Made by a program: the position numbers and the translations under genes. Shown here one piece after another: positions 36,765 to 46,915 of a stretch of 64,000 bases of DNA. Numbering within the stretch: the first letter of the stretch is position 1; each line of letters begins with the position of its first letter. The notes below the pieces were generated by a model. That model was not told where the DNA came from. It saw nothing but the letters and a program-made list of their open reading frames with translations, and did no database searches. Source of the DNA: Dechloromonas hankyongensis (GTDB lineage: Bacteria; Pseudomonadota; Gammaproteobacteria; Burkholderiales; Rhodocyclaceae); NCBI RefSeq assembly GCF_022012295.1, contig NZ_JAKLTN010000001.1, positions 1,364,001-1,428,000 of the forward strand, written 5' to 3'.

Positions 36765-39700
36765 GTGAATGAGCCGTTGAGCCGCCGTTCCGGTGTCATA
36801 TCGCCGGATACTCGTGCTGCGGTCTATCACCGTCTGCACTGGCTGTGGCCTGTCCTGGCCAAGCCCGCGGTCGCCCGCGGCCTGCGCTGGGGCGGCTGGC
36901 TGCTGTTCGTCGGCTGGTTGCTGTTCACCGCCTTGGTCCTTGGCCTGCGCTATGCGGTGCTGCCCAAGGTCGCCGACTACCGCGCCCAGATCGAACAAGC
37001 GGCCAGCAAGGCGGTCGGCCAGCCGGTCAGCATCGGCCGCATCGAGGCGCGCTGGGAGGGGCTGAATCCGGATCTGGTGCTCGACGACGTGGTGGTCGCC
37101 GACCGCCAGGGCATGCCGGCCTTTTCGCTGTCCCGTGTCGAAGGCGTGCTGTCCTGGCAGAGCCTGCTGCGTATGCGTCCGACCCTGGCACTGCTCGCTT
37201 TCGACGGGCCGGTCCTCCACGTTCGCCGCGAAACCACCGGCAAGCTCACCGTCGCTGGCATGGATACCGAAGGCGAGAGCGACCCGGCCTTCGCCGAGTG
37301 GGTGCTCGAACAGAAGCGCATCCGTATCCGCGACGCCACCATCGTCTGGGATGACCGCCTGCGCAACGCGCCGCCGCTGGTTCTCGAAGACCTGCAGTTC
37401 GCGCTCGACAACAGCGGTCGGCGCCATCTCTTCGGCCTGTCGGCAGCACCGCCGGACAAGCTGGCGGCGCGGGTGGACATCCGCGGCGAGGTCAAGGGCG
37501 ACCTAGGCGATGCATTGGAACACCTGACCGGCAAGATCTTCGTCGAGCTGGACTATGCCGACCTCGCCGGCTGGCGGGCGTGGTTCGATTATCCGGTGCT
37601 GCTGCCGCAAGGACGGGGCGCCCTGCGCGTGTGGGGCGACCTCGACGATGGCGCCGGCAAGCTGACGGCCGATGTGGCGCTCGAGGAACTGCGCATCCGC
37701 CTCGGGCGCAAATTGCCCGAACTCGACCTGGCCAGCATGCGCGGCCGTCTGGAAGGGCGCTACAAGGCCGACGAATGGGCGCTGGCCGGGCACAAGGTCG
37801 AATTGCTGACCCAGGATGGCGTGCGTGTCGCGCCCACCGACTTCAAGCTGGAATGGCGCCAGAATCCGCAAACTGCCGTCGTCCAGGGCAATGCCAGCGC
37901 CAGTTTTCTCGATCTGGCAGTGCTCGCCAAGCTCGCCGCGTACATGCCGCTCGATCCGAAGAGCCGGGAATTGCTCGACAAGCACAAGCCGCAAGGGCGT
38001 ATCGCCGAATTGCGGGCGGGATGGACGCTGGATGGCGAAACGCTGCAGCGCTACAGCCTGAAGGCCGGCTTCCATGAACTCGGGCTCGAGCCAGGCGGCT
38101 ATTTCCCCGGCGCCGAGGGGCTGTCCGGCACGGTCGATGTGAACGAGAAGAGCGGCGACCTGGTCGTCGATTCGGGCAAGTCAGCGCTCTCCCTGCCGGC
38201 CATTTTCCCCGAGCCGCATATTGCGCTGACCGCCCTGAAGGCCAAGGCAAGCTGGAAAAACACGGCCGGGGCCACCGATATCCGCCTCGACAAGCTGGAA
38301 TTCGCCGGGCCGGATGCGGCCGGATCGGCGCAGGGTGTCTATCGCTATACCGGCGACGGGCCGGGGGAAATCGACCTGACTGCCAAGGTTGACCGGGCCG
38401 AGGCGACCGCCGTCTGGCGCTACATGCCGCATGTCGTCAATGCCGAGGCGCGCGCCTGGATCAGGCGTGGCATCGTCGCCGGGCACGGCTACGACGGCAA
38501 GCTGATTCTCAAAGGCAAGCTGCAGGACTTCCCCTTCCGCGACGGCAAGGGCGGCAAGTTCCTGGTTACCGCCAGGGCGGCCGACGCCAAGGTCGATTAC
38601 GTGCCGGGCTGGCCGGCCATCGACGGCATTGCGGCCGACATGAGTTTTGACACTGGTATGCGCATCGTCGCCAGCAAGGGGCGCATCCTCGGCGCCAGCC
38701 TGTCCGGCGTGCATGTCCAGATTCCGGATTTCGAGTCGCACGAGGAAATGCTGCTGGTGCGCGGCCTGGCTCAGGGGCCGACCAGCGAATTCCTGCGTTT
38801 CATCGAGCAGAGCCCGATCGCCGAGACCATCGACCATTTCACCAACGGCATGAAGGCCGCCGGCAACGGCAGCCTGAATCTGGAACTCGATATTCCCTTG
38901 CGCCACGCGCAGGATACCAAGATGCGCGGCGATTACCGCTTCCAGAACAACCAGCTGCAGCCACTGGCCGGCCTGCCGCCGCTGACCCAGGTCAATGGCC
39001 GCCTACAACTGACCGAGAACAGCGCGACGGCCCAGGACATCGCCGGCCGGGTGTTCGGCGGGCCGCTCAAGGTGCAGGTCCGCAGCGTCGGCGACAAGGT
39101 AGCGGTACAGGCCGCCGGGACGGCGCAGATCAAGGAGGTGAGCGGTTACTTCGGCTGGCCGCTGATCAACCACCTGACCGGCAGTGCCGGATGGAAGGCC
39201 GACATCGCCATCCGCAAGCGCAATGCCGAGGTGGTGGTCGAGTCGGACCTGGTCGGCGTCAGTTCGCCCTTGCCTGAGCCCTTGAACAAGACGTCGACCA
39301 TGGCGCTGCCGCTGCGCATCGAACGGACCAATCCGGACGCCCTGCGCGAGCAGTACCGGATCACGCTGGGCAAGGTCGGCCAGGGCATTGTCGTCCGCCG
39401 GGGGGAGAACTGGGAGCGCGGTGTGTTCGCCGTCGGCGACGCCGAACCCCGCTTGCCGGACAAGGGCCTGGCGGTCCGCGTGGCGGCGCCGCGCATCGAT
39501 GCCGACCTGTGGAAAAACTATCTGCCGGACGGCGCCACCGGCGGGGGCGGCGGAGGGGGGGATCAGGGCGGACTGGCACTCAGCCTCGTCACGTTGAAAA
39601 CCCCGTCGCTGCGTGTTTTCGAGCGTGATTTCAGCAATGTCGACACGACGCTGCGGCCGCGCGACAACGGCTGGCAGATCGGCCTCAATACGCGCGAAGC

Positions 39701-40664
39701 GGTCGGCGACGTATTCTGGAAGAGCGCCGGCGAAGGCTGGGTCGAGGGCAATTTCAAGCGCCTGCTGCTACGCCCGGCGGCGGAAGTGAGCGAAGGCAGC
39801 ACGACGCTGATCAATACGCTGCCCGGCATGAGCCTGTCGGTGGACGACCTGCACATCGGCGACAAGGCGCTGGGCAAGCTGGAGTTGAAGGCACGCAACG
39901 ACAGGGGGGCGTGGAACCTTGATACGCTCAATTTGCAGAACCCGGATGGCGCCTTGAAGGGCAAGGGGGTGTGGATCAACAATGGCCGCCACCAGACCCG
40001 GCTCGACTTCGAATTGACGGCCAAGGATGTCGGCAAGCTGCTCGACCGCCTGGGCTACGCCGACGCGGTACGCCGCGGCACAGCCAAATTGACCGGCGAC
40101 CTGCAATGGAGCGGTCCGCTGACCGGCATCCACTACCCGACGCTGACCGGCCGCTTGGCCGTCGAGGCCGAGAAAGGCCAGTTCAACAAGCTGGAGCCCG
40201 GGGTCGGCAAACTGCTCGGCCTGATCTCGCTGCAATCGCTGCCGCGCCGCCTGACCCTGGATTTCCGCGACATCTTCAGCGATGGCCTGGCTTTCGACAG
40301 TATCGACGGCAAATTCTCGATCACCAAGGGGGTCATGCGCACCATCGAACCCTTGCGCATCAAGGGGCCAGCCGCGCGCATCGAAATGCAGGGCGAAACC
40401 GACCTCAAGGCCGAAACGCAGAATCTGCAGGTCGTCGTCCGCCCGGAAATCGGCAACGTCGCCGCCGTCGGCGCGGTGCTGGTCAATCCGGTGGTCGGCG
40501 CGGCGGCGCTGCTGGCCAACACGGTGATGCCGAACAATCCCATCAACCGCTTGTTCAGCTACCGCTATCATGTCACCGGAACGTGGGCCGATCCCAAGGT
40601 GGACAAGGCCGGCGAGTCGGCGCAGGAAGTGAAACCGAAGAGCGAAGAGGAAGACAAGCCGTGA
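36765..40664 (+). CDS. yhdP: YhdP-type AsmA-like protein (envelope phospholipid transport)
   Basis: 1299 residues, similar in length to E. coli YhdP. A single N-terminal transmembrane anchor (about 48-68) is followed by a very long beta-rich periplasmic domain of the DUF3971/AsmA-like type, ending in an AsmA_2-like region (GRLAVEAEKGQFNKLEPGVGKLLGLISLQSLPRRL) and a charged tail. YhdP, TamB and YdbH are bridge-like proteins that move phospholipids to the outer membrane. The start is GTG 36765. It overlaps the next gene (GTGA) and, as in E. coli, lies near tldD. Confidence 0.9.
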   Translation: MNEPLSRRSGVISPDTRAAVYHRLHWLWPVLAKPAVARGLRWGGWLLFVGWLLFTALVLGLRYAVLPKVADYRAQIEQAASKAVGQPVSIGRIEARWEGLNPDLVLDDVVVADRQGMPAFSLSRVEGVLSWQSLLRMRPTLALLAFDGPVLHVRRETTGKLTVAGMDTEGESDPAFAEWVLEQKRIRIRDATIVWDDRLRNAPPLVLEDLQFALDNSGRRHLFGLSAAPPDKLAARVDIRGEVKGDLGDALEHLTGKIFVELDYADLAGWRAWFDYPVLLPQGRGALRVWGDLDDGAGKLTADVALEELRIRLGRKLPELDLASMRGRLEGRYKADEWALAGHKVELLTQDGVRVAPTDFKLEWRQNPQTAVVQGNASASFLDLAVLAKLAAYMPLDPKSRELLDKHKPQGRIAELRAGWTLDGETLQRYSLKAGFHELGLEPGGYFPGAEGLSGTVDVNEKSGDLVVDSGKSALSLPAIFPEPHIALTALKAKASWKNTAGATDIRLDKLEFAGPDAAGSAQGVYRYTGDGPGEIDLTAKVDRAEATAVWRYMPHVVNAEARAWIRRGIVAGHGYDGKLILKGKLQDFPFRDGKGGKFLVTARAADAKVDYVPGWPAIDGIAADMSFDTGMRIVASKGRILGASLSGVHVQIPDFESHEEMLLVRGLAQGPTSEFLRFIEQSPIAETIDHFTNGMKAAGNGSLNLELDIPLRHAQDTKMRGDYRFQNNQLQPLAGLPPLTQVNGRLQLTENSATAQDIAGRVFGGPLKVQVRSVGDKVAVQAAGTAQIKEVSGYFGWPLINHLTGSAGWKADIAIRKRNAEVVVESDLVGVSSPLPEPLNKTSTMALPLRIERTNPDALREQYRITLGKVGQGIVVRRGENWERGVFAVGDAEPRLPDKGLAVRVAAPRIDADLWKNYLPDGATGGGGGGGDQGGLALSLVTLKTPSLRVFERDFSNVDTTLRPRDNGWQIGLNTREAVGDVFWKSAGEGWVEGNFKRLLLRPAAEVSEGSTTLINTLPGMSLSVDDLHIGDKALGKLELKARNDRGAWNLDTLNLQNPDGALKGKGVWINNGRHQTRLDFELTAKDVGKLLDRLGYADAVRRGTAKLTGDLQWSGPLTGIHYPTLTGRLAVEAEKGQFNKLEPGVGKLLGLISLQSLPRRLTLDFRDIFSDGLAFDSIDGKFSITKGVMRTIEPLRIKGPAARIEMQGETDLKAETQNLQVVVRPEIGNVAAVGAVLVNPVVGAAALLANTVMPNNPINRLFSYRYHVTGTWADPKVDKAGESAQEVKPKSEEEDKP

Positions 40665-41470
40665 GCAAGCAGAATTGCCGGATCGCCGCCGTGCAGATGG
40701 TCTCCGGGCCGCGTGTGGCGGACAACCTGGAAACGGCGGCACGCCTGGTTGCCGACGCCGTGGCGCAGGGCGCACAACTGGTCGTCCTGCCCGAGTATTT
40801 CCCAGTTATCGGCGCCGCCGATGCCGACCGCGTCCGCGCCCGGGAAACCTTCGGCGCCGGGCCGATCCAGGCCTGGCTGGAAGAAACCGCACGTCGGCAT
40901 GGCATCTGGCTGTTTGCCGGGACCATCCCGCTGGCCGCTTCGACGCCTGACAAGATGCGCAACGCCAGCCTGGTTTTCGATCCGTCCGGCCAGTGCGTGG
41001 CGCGCTACGACAAGGTGCACCTGTTCGGTTTCCGCAAGGGCGACGAGGCCTACGATGAAGCCAGTTTCATCGAAGCCGGCGACCAACCGGTTGCCGTCGA
41101 CACGCCGTTCGGCAAGGTCGCCCTGTCGATCTGCTACGACCTGCGTTTCCCCGAGCTGTACCGGGCGCTGGCGCCGGTCGATCTGATCCTGGTGCCGGCC
41201 GCCTTCACCGAAACGACCGGCCGCGCGCACTGGGAAATCCTGCTCCGTGCCCGCGCCATCGAGAACCAATGCTACCTGCTGGCGGTCGGACAGGGAGGGC
41301 GGCACGAGAGCGGCCGTGAAACGCACGGCAACAGCATGATCATCGATCCGTGGGGCGAGATTGTCGACCGCAAGGCCAAGGGGCCGGGCGTCGTCATCGC
41401 CGATCTCGACCACCACCGCATCGCCGAAATCCGCGAGAGCCTGCCGGCCCTCGCCCATCGCAAACTGTAA
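40661..41470 (+). CDS. Carbon-nitrogen hydrolase, Nit1/Nit2-like (deaminated glutathione amidase or omega-amidase)
   Basis: 269 residues from GTG 40661, overlapping the yhdP stop. The nitrilase-superfamily triad is present: Glu in LPEYFP, Lys in YDKVHLF and Cys in ICYDLRFPELYR. The VHLFGFRKGD..YDEASFIEAG region resembles Nit1-type deaminated glutathione amidases, which repair a side product of transaminases. Embedded between yhdP and tldD, 9 nt before the latter. Confidence 0.88.
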   Translation: MSKQNCRIAAVQMVSGPRVADNLETAARLVADAVAQGAQLVVLPEYFPVIGAADADRVRARETFGAGPIQAWLEETARRHGIWLFAGTIPLAASTPDKMRNASLVFDPSGQCVARYDKVHLFGFRKGDEAYDEASFIEAGDQPVAVDTPFGKVALSICYDLRFPELYRALAPVDLILVPAAFTETTGRAHWEILLRARAIENQCYLLAVGQGGRHESGRETHGNSMIIDPWGEIVDRKAKGPGVVIADLDHHRIAEIRESLPALAHRKL

Positions 41471-41479
41471 GGAAGCTTC

Positions 41480-42925
41480 ATGACCCAACCGACTGCCCTG
41501 GCGCAAGCCGAGTCCCTGCTGCTCACCCCCTTTTCGCTGACCGAGGGGGATTTGTCGCGGACCTTCGGACAAATCATGAAAAACCAGGTCGACTATGCCG
41601 ACCTCTATTTCCAGTATTCCCGTTCCGAGGCCTGGAGCCTGGATGAGGGCATCGTCAAGTCGGGCAGCTTCAACATCGACCAGGGCGTCGGCGTGCGCGC
41701 CATTTCCGGCGAGAAGACGGCCTTCGCCTATTCCGACGATATCAGTTCCCAAGCGCTCGGCGATGCGGCCAATGCTGTGCGGGCCATCGCTGCCGCCGGG
41801 CATTCAGGCACGCTGCCCGCCTTGCAGGCCATCAAGGCCAGCCGCTCGCTGTACGTGCCGCACGATCCCATCGCCTCGCTGCCGGCCGACGCCAAGGTCA
41901 AGCTGCTCGAACGCCTGGAAGGCTACGCCCGGGCCATCGACCCGCGCGTCGTGCAGGTCATGGCCTCGCTGGCCGGCGAATACGAGGTGATCCTGGTTGC
42001 CGGCTCGGACGGCCGGCTGGCCGCCGATGTGCGGCCGCTGGTCCGTTGTTCGGTATCGGTCATCGTCGAGGAAAACGGCAAGCGCGAGCAGGGCGGCGCC
42101 GGCGGCGGCGGGCGTTTCGACTTCGGCTATTTCGACGACGAAATCCTGCAACGCTACGCCAAGGAGGCCGTGCATCAGGCGGTGGTCAACCTGCATGCCG
42201 AACCGGCCCCGGCCGGCCAGATGACGGTCGTCCTCGGTTCCGGCTGGCCGGGCATCCTGCTCCACGAAGCGGTCGGCCACGGCCTGGAAGGTGATTTCAA
42301 CCGCAAGGGCAGCTCCGCCTTCAGCGGCCGCATCGGCCAGCGCGTGGCGGCCAAGGGCGTCACCGTCATCGACGACGGCACCATCAACGACCGGCGCGGT
42401 TCGCTGAATTTCGACGACGAGGGCAACCCGACCCAGCGCAATGTGCTGATCGAGGACGGCATCCTCAAGGGCTACATGCAGGACAGCCTGAACGCCCGCC
42501 TGATGGGCGTCGCGCCGACCGGCAACGGGCGCCGCGAATCCTTCGCTCACCTGCCGCTGCCGCGCATGACCAACACCATGATGCTGGCCGGCCAGCATGA
42601 CCCTCAGGAAATCATCCAGTCGGTCAAGAAGGGCATCTACGCAGCCAATTTCGGCGGTGGCCAGGTCGACATCACCAGCGGCAAGTTCGTTTTCTCGATG
42701 AGCGAGGCCTACCTGATCGAGGACGGCAAGGTGACGCGTCCGATCAAGGGCGCCACGCTGATCGGCAACGGTCCGGATGCGCTGACCCGCGTCTCGATGA
42801 TCGGCAACGACCTGAAGCTCGACCCCGGCGTCGGCACCTGCGGCAAGGACGGCCAGAGCGTGCCGGTCGGCGTCGGCCAGCCAACCTTGCGTATCGATGG
42901 ACTGACGGTTGGGGGTACTGCATAA
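41480..42925 (+). CDS. tldD: Metalloprotease TldD
   Basis: 481 residues, family-typical length. The zinc motif HExxxH is H262-E263...H267 ([13 protein letters not shown]), and the C-terminal third zinc ligand region ([19 protein letters not shown]) is present. TldD acts with TldE/PmbA in a heterodimer that removes leader peptides and degrades unfolded small proteins such as CcdA and microcin B17 precursor. tldE is not in the window. Confidence 0.95.
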   Translation: MTQPTALAQAESLLLTPFSLTEGDLSRTFGQIMKNQVDYADLYFQYSRSEAWSLDEGIVKSGSFNIDQGVGVRAISGEKTAFAYSDDISSQALGDAANAVRAIAAAGHSGTLPALQAIKASRSLYVPHDPIASLPADAKVKLLERLEGYARAIDPRVVQVMASLAGEYEVILVAGSDGRLAADVRPLVRCSVSVIVEENGKREQGGAGGGGRFDFGYFDDEILQRYAKEAVHQAVVNLHAEPAPAGQMTVVLGSGWPGILLHEAVGHGLEGDFNRKGSSAFSGRIGQRVAAKGVTVIDDGTINDRRGSLNFDDEGNPTQRNVLIEDGILKGYMQDSLNARLMGVAPTGNGRRESFAHLPLPRMTNTMMLAGQHDPQEIIQSVKKGIYAANFGGGQVDITSGKFVFSMSEAYLIEDGKVTRPIKGATLIGNGPDALTRVSMIGNDLKLDPGVGTCGKDGQSVPVGVGQPTLRIDGLTVGGTA

Positions 42926-42948
42926 TTACCACTTCTTTGGTAGGGGTA

Positions 42949-43575
42949 ATGCTCGTGCGGCTATTTCTCATCGCGTCTGGTTTTCTTCTGGCAAGCGCTT
43001 CGGCGCTGGCTCAACCATCGGCACAGGAACGTCTGAAAACCATACAGGGCGATCCGGCGGCCATGAAGGCGGCTGCCGAGGCCGGGCGCAAGGCTTCGTT
43101 CTTCTGCGCCAACTGCCATGGCGAAACCGGCATCAGCAAGTCGCCGGAAGTGCCCAACCTGGCCGGCCAGAATCCGGCCTACCTGCTTGAACAGATTCGC
43201 AAGTTCGGCGCCGGCGAGCGCAAGGACCAGTTCATGGAAGGGCTGATCAAGGTGCTCAAGGATGACGACCGCCTGCAGATCGCCCTGTTCTACGCCAGCG
43301 AGCAGGTTCCGCCGGCCAAGGCCGACGTGGCGCAGGCCGCCCGGGGCAAGGAATTGTTCGCCAAGCTGTGCGTGCGCTGCCACGGCGAACAGGCGCGCGG
43401 CGGCGAGTTGTATCCGCGCCTCGCCGGCCAGAAACTGCCTTACCTGCAATCGACTATCACTCGCTACCGTGATGGTACGGGCATCCGCAACAACAAGCTG
43501 ATGACCATCGCCACGGCCCCCCTCAAGAACGAAGACGTGACGGCCGTCGCCAACTATCTGGCCCAGCTGCCCTGA
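42949..43575 (+). CDS. Dihaem cytochrome c (c4-like), periplasmic
   Basis: About 208 residues with a signal peptide (LFLIASGFLLASASALAQ) and two CxxCH haem sites, CANCH and CVRCH, in tandem class I cytochrome c domains. Distal methionines are plausible near QFMEG and NNKLMTIA. Cytochromes c4 carry electrons from bc1 to terminal oxidases or reductases. ATG 42949 is used, but AGGGG (42942-42946) sits only two bases before it; GTG 42955 has better spacing (8 nt) and gives MRLFLIAS. Confidence 0.88.
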   Translation: MLVRLFLIASGFLLASASALAQPSAQERLKTIQGDPAAMKAAAEAGRKASFFCANCHGETGISKSPEVPNLAGQNPAYLLEQIRKFGAGERKDQFMEGLIKVLKDDDRLQIALFYASEQVPPAKADVAQAARGKELFAKLCVRCHGEQARGGELYPRLAGQKLPYLQSTITRYRDGTGIRNNKLMTIATAPLKNEDVTAVANYLAQLP

Positions 43576-43673
43576 TTCAGTTTCGCAGGTAGCGTTGTTG
43601 ATGCATATCATGGTGGAACGTTTTGCGTAGCCGCTAGTCTTCAGGATCGTCCCTCTTTTTTGCGGAGGTCTTC

Positions 43674-44456
43674 TTGAAGACTTTTCTGGGTGTTTGCCTC
43701 GTTTTTTTTCTCGGTCTGGCCAGTGAAGGCGCGCTCGCTCAAATAAGCGACATCAATGCCGCCATCAATAAGGCGGGGCGCCAGCGCATGCTCTCCCAGC
43801 GCATGGCCAAGGCATATTTCCAGATCGGCCAGGAAGTCGATATCGAGCGCAGCAAGAAGGTACTCGACAACTCGGTCGCTGCTTTCGACCGTCAGCTCGT
43901 CGAGCTGAAGAACTATGCGCCGACCCCGGAAATCAAGACGACCTACGTCAATCTGGAAAAATCGTGGCTGACCTACAAGGATGTGCTGGTCGGCAAGGCA
44001 CCGTCGCAGGACGGCGGCCGCAAGGTACTGGCGCTGTCGGATGAAGTGCTGGCCCTCGCCCAGCAAGGCACCGTTCAGCTCGAGAAGCAGTCGTCCTCCA
44101 CCGCCGGCCGTCTGGTCAACCTGTCGGGGCGCCAGCGCATGCTGGCCCAGCGCATGGCCAAGTTCTACCAGGCGACGGCCTGGGGCGTGGCCGACGCGAG
44201 CAGCGCGACCAATCTCGACAAGGCGCGCAAGGAGTTCGCCGAGGCCCTGAAGGAACTGGGTTCGGCCCCGGCCAATACCCAGCAGATCAAGGACACCCTG
44301 GAGCTGGTCAAGCAGCAGTGGTTCTTCTTCGAGAACGCGCTCGGCCAGAAAGTCGGGGGCGACAAGCGTCCGCAGACTGCGGTGGCGACGACCAGCGAAC
44401 GCATCCTGGAAGAAATGGAAGGCGTCGTCGGCCTGTACGAAAAGCTGCCGAAATAA
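43674..44456 (+). CDS. Free-standing periplasmic protein with two PilJ-N / NarX-type sensor repeats
   Basis: 260 residues from TTG 43674, preceded by GGAGG five bases upstream. A signal peptide ends at ALAQ. The rest is helical with two copies of a P-box-like motif, AGRQRMLSQRMAKAY (about 32-46) and SGRQRMLAQRMAKFY (about 150-164), about 118 residues apart. This motif forms the nitrate/nitrite pocket of NarX/NarQ and is found in the PilJ N-terminal domain (type IV pili methyl-accepting transducer N-terminal). There is no membrane anchor beyond the signal, no HAMP and no signalling domain. It is therefore probably a soluble ligand-binding partner. Its ligand is inferred only from the motif. 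Confidence 0.82.
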   Translation: MKTFLGVCLVFFLGLASEGALAQISDINAAINKAGRQRMLSQRMAKAYFQIGQEVDIERSKKVLDNSVAAFDRQLVELKNYAPTPEIKTTYVNLEKSWLTYKDVLVGKAPSQDGGRKVLALSDEVLALAQQGTVQLEKQSSSTAGRLVNLSGRQRMLAQRMAKFYQATAWGVADASSATNLDKARKEFAEALKELGSAPANTQQIKDTLELVKQQWFFFENALGQKVGGDKRPQTAVATTSERILEEMEGVVGLYEKLPK

Positions 44457-45569
44457 TCAGAACAGGCTGAGTTGCCGCGTTGCGCGCGCGTCGCCGGCGG
44501 GCGGCGGGACGAAACGCGTGGTATCGAGTTGCGGCCAGTCGTGATTTAGCGCTAGGCGCCGGCAGGCCAGGGCGAAGCGCTGGCGCAGCAGTTCGGCATA
44601 ATGACCGAGCCCCGTCATCCGGCTGCCAAAATTCGGGTCATTGGCGCGTTGTCCGCGCAGATCGTAGAGCACCGACATGACGCGGGCGGCTTTTTCCGGC
44701 GCATGCCAGTTCAGCCAGTCGCGGAAGAGGGGCGCAACTTCGTACGGCAGGCGCAGCACCGTATAGCGCGCACTGCTCGCGCCATGCTCCTTGGCGGCGG
44801 CGAGCAGCTTTTCCAGTTCGTGGTCGTTGATGCCGGGAATCAGCGGCGCGATCAGGGCGGTGGCCGGAATGCCGGCCGCCGCCAGTTCGCCCATCGCCTC
44901 CAGGCGGGCGTGCGGCGCGCTGGCCCGCGGTTCGAGTTGGCGCGCCAGCGGACCGTCCAGCGTGGTCAGCGAAATGGCCGCATGCGACAGTTTCTGGCCG
45001 GCCAGCTCGGCCCACAGGTCGATGTCGCGCACAATCAGCGACGATTTGGTGACGACGCTGACCGGGTGCCGGGTTTCCAGCATCACTTGCAGGATGGCGC
45101 GGGTCAGCTTTTCCTTGCGTTCGAACGGCTGGTAGGCATCGGTTGCCGTGCCGAGGGCGATGGTCGAGCAGACGTAGCCCGGTTTGGCCAACTCCTCGCG
45201 CAGCAGGCGCGGCGCGTCAGGCTTGGCGAATATCTGCGTTTCGAAATCGAGTCCCGGCGACAGGCCGAGCCAAGCATGCGTTGGGCGGGCGTAGCAATAG
45301 ATGCAGCCGTGCTCGCAACCGCGATAGGGGTTCAGCGACTGGTCGAAACCGAGATCGGGCGAATCGTTGCGGCTGATGATGCTTTTGGCGCTGTCGACGT
45401 GCAGGCGGGTTTGCGGCAGCGACGGTTCGGCCTGTTGCCAGCCGTCATCGACGGCCCGGCGCGTTTCGTTCGTGAAGCGGTGATCGACGTTGCCCACCGC
45501 GCCGCGTCCCTTCACGGGGCGGGCATTGATTTCCGGCGAGGGTGCGGGGTCGAAATCATCCATGGACAT
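44457..45569 (-). CDS. PA0069-family radical SAM protein
   Basis: About 370 residues starting MSMDDFDPAP (ATG 45569; ATG 45563 is also possible). The frame is open further upstream but that part lies antisense to the DAHP synthase gene. The radical SAM cluster motif CxxxCxxC is in GCEHGCIYCYA. The NPYRGCEHGC..YCYARP-THAWLG pattern and the length match the PA0069/SplB-like group, whose biological reaction is unknown. It diverges from aroG with only about 40 bp between starts. Confidence 0.88.
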   Translation of the reverse strand: MSMDDFDPAPSPEINARPVKGRGAVGNVDHRFTNETRRAVDDGWQQAEPSLPQTRLHVDSAKSIISRNDSPDLGFDQSLNPYRGCEHGCIYCYARPTHAWLGLSPGLDFETQIFAKPDAPRLLREELAKPGYVCSTIALGTATDAYQPFERKEKLTRAILQVMLETRHPVSVVTKSSLIVRDIDLWAELAGQKLSHAAISLTTLDGPLARQLEPRASAPHARLEAMGELAAAGIPATALIAPLIPGINDHELEKLLAAAKEHGASSARYTVLRLPYEVAPLFRDWLNWHAPEKAARVMSVLYDLRGQRANDPNFGSRMTGLGHYAELLRQRFALACRRLALNHDWPQLDTTRFVPPPAGDARATRQLSLF

Positions 45570-45614
45570 CCGGTAGAATGACTGGTTTTCAGCAATTTTT
45601 GAATGGGTCTGGTC

Positions 45615-46709
45615 ATGACGACGCCGCACAGCACGCAAACGAGCAAGCCGAATACCGACGATGTTCGCATCAAGGAAATCAAGGAACTGGTGCCGCCGGC
45701 CCACGTCTTCCGCGAATACCCGGTGTCCAGTCGTGCCGCGCAGACCACCTATACCGCCCGCCAGGCCATCCATCGTGTGCTGCATGGCGCTGACGACCGC
45801 CTGCTGGTCGTCATCGGCCCGTGCTCGATCCACGACTACGACCTGGCGATGGATTACGCCAAGAAGCTGGCGAAGGAGGCCGAGCGCTTTGCCGAAGACC
45901 TCATCGTCGTCATGCGCGTCTATTTCGAAAAGCCGCGCACCACGGTGGGCTGGAAGGGGCTGATCAACGATCCGCGCCTCGACAACACTTTCCGCATCAA
46001 CGAAGGCCTGCGCCTGGCGCGCCGCATCCTGCTCGAAGTGAACGAGTTGGACTTGCCGTGTGCTACCGAGTTCCTCGATACCATCACGCCGCAATACACG
46101 GCTGACCTGATCGCCTGGGGCGCCATCGGCGCCCGCACCACCGAGTCGCAGGTGCATCGCGAACTGGCCTCCGGGCTGTCCTGCCCGGTCGGGTTCAAGA
46201 ACGGCACCGACGGCAACATGCGCATCGCCGTCGACGCCATCCGTTCGGCCAATTCGCCGCACCATTTCCTGTCGGTCACCAAGTCCGGTCACACCGCAAT
46301 CGTGTCCACCATGGGCAACGAGGACTGCCACGTCATCCTGCGCGGCGGCAAGGAGCCGAACTACGATGCACCGAGCGTCGACGCCGCCTGCCAGGAAATC
46401 GCCAAGGCCGGCCTCGCCGCCCGCCTGATGGTCGATTTCTCGCACGGCAACAGCCGCAAGCAGTTCAAGCTGCAAATAGAAGTCTGCGACAGCGTCGCCG
46501 AGCAGATCGCCGGCGGCGAAGAGCGCATTGTCGGGGTCATGGTCGAGTCGCATCTGGTCGAAGGCCGCCAGGATCTGTCGCCGGACATGCCGCTGGTCTA
46601 CGGCCAGAGCATCACCGATGCTTGCATCAACTGGGACGACAGCGTCGCAGTCATGGAAAAGCTGGCAGCCGCCGTGCGTGCCCGTCGGGTGGCCGAGGCG
46701 GCGGAGTAG
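45615..46709 (+). CDS. aroG: 3-deoxy-7-phosphoheptulonate synthase (class I, AroG-type)
   Basis: 364 residues from ATG 45615 (a second ATG four codons upstream at 45603 is possible). Class I alpha-type DAHP synthase: RIKEIKELVPP start, GPCSIHDYDLAMDYA, RVYFEKPRTTVGWKGLINDP, GARTTESQVHRELASGLSCPVGFKNGTDG and the DFSHGNS/H metal motif. It condenses PEP and erythrose-4-phosphate, the first step of aromatic amino acid synthesis. Which amino acid gives feedback inhibition cannot be read with certainty. Confidence 0.94.
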   Translation: MTTPHSTQTSKPNTDDVRIKEIKELVPPAHVFREYPVSSRAAQTTYTARQAIHRVLHGADDRLLVVIGPCSIHDYDLAMDYAKKLAKEAERFAEDLIVVMRVYFEKPRTTVGWKGLINDPRLDNTFRINEGLRLARRILLEVNELDLPCATEFLDTITPQYTADLIAWGAIGARTTESQVHRELASGLSCPVGFKNGTDGNMRIAVDAIRSANSPHHFLSVTKSGHTAIVSTMGNEDCHVILRGGKEPNYDAPSVDAACQEIAKAGLAARLMVDFSHGNSRKQFKLQIEVCDSVAEQIAGGEERIVGVMVESHLVEGRQDLSPDMPLVYGQSITDACINWDDSVAVMEKLAAAVRARRVAEAAE

Positions 46710-46787
46710 TTTCCGCCGCTTGCCGGGCGGCAACTTAATTCCAGCTTTCGCCGTCTGGGGCGGAAGGGCTGTGTTAGAATTCGCAAC

Positions 46788-46883
46788 GGCGGGTCTCCCC
46801 GCATTGCAGGGTGGTGAACCTGGTCAGGTCCGGAAGGAAGCAGCCACAGCCATTAACTGCAAGTGCCGGGGGTTAGGCTCGCC
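46788..46883 (+). ncRNA. ffs: 4.5S RNA, signal recognition particle RNA (small bacterial type)
   Basis: About 96 nt. The highly conserved apical domain is present: GGTCAGGTCCGGAAGGAAGC with the GGAA tetraloop, and AGCAGCC on the 3' side. The ends GGCGGGTCTCCCC and GGGGGTTAGGCTCGCC pair to form the long stem. A -10-like TAGAAT lies at 46775-46780, and a T-rich stretch (ATTTTCATTTTTT) follows. It sits just before dnaX, a common proteobacterial arrangement. It binds Ffh for co-translational membrane targeting. Confidence 0.95.
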
Positions 46884-46915
46884 ATTTTCATTTTTTCTCC
46901 GTGGGTGTGGGGCGC

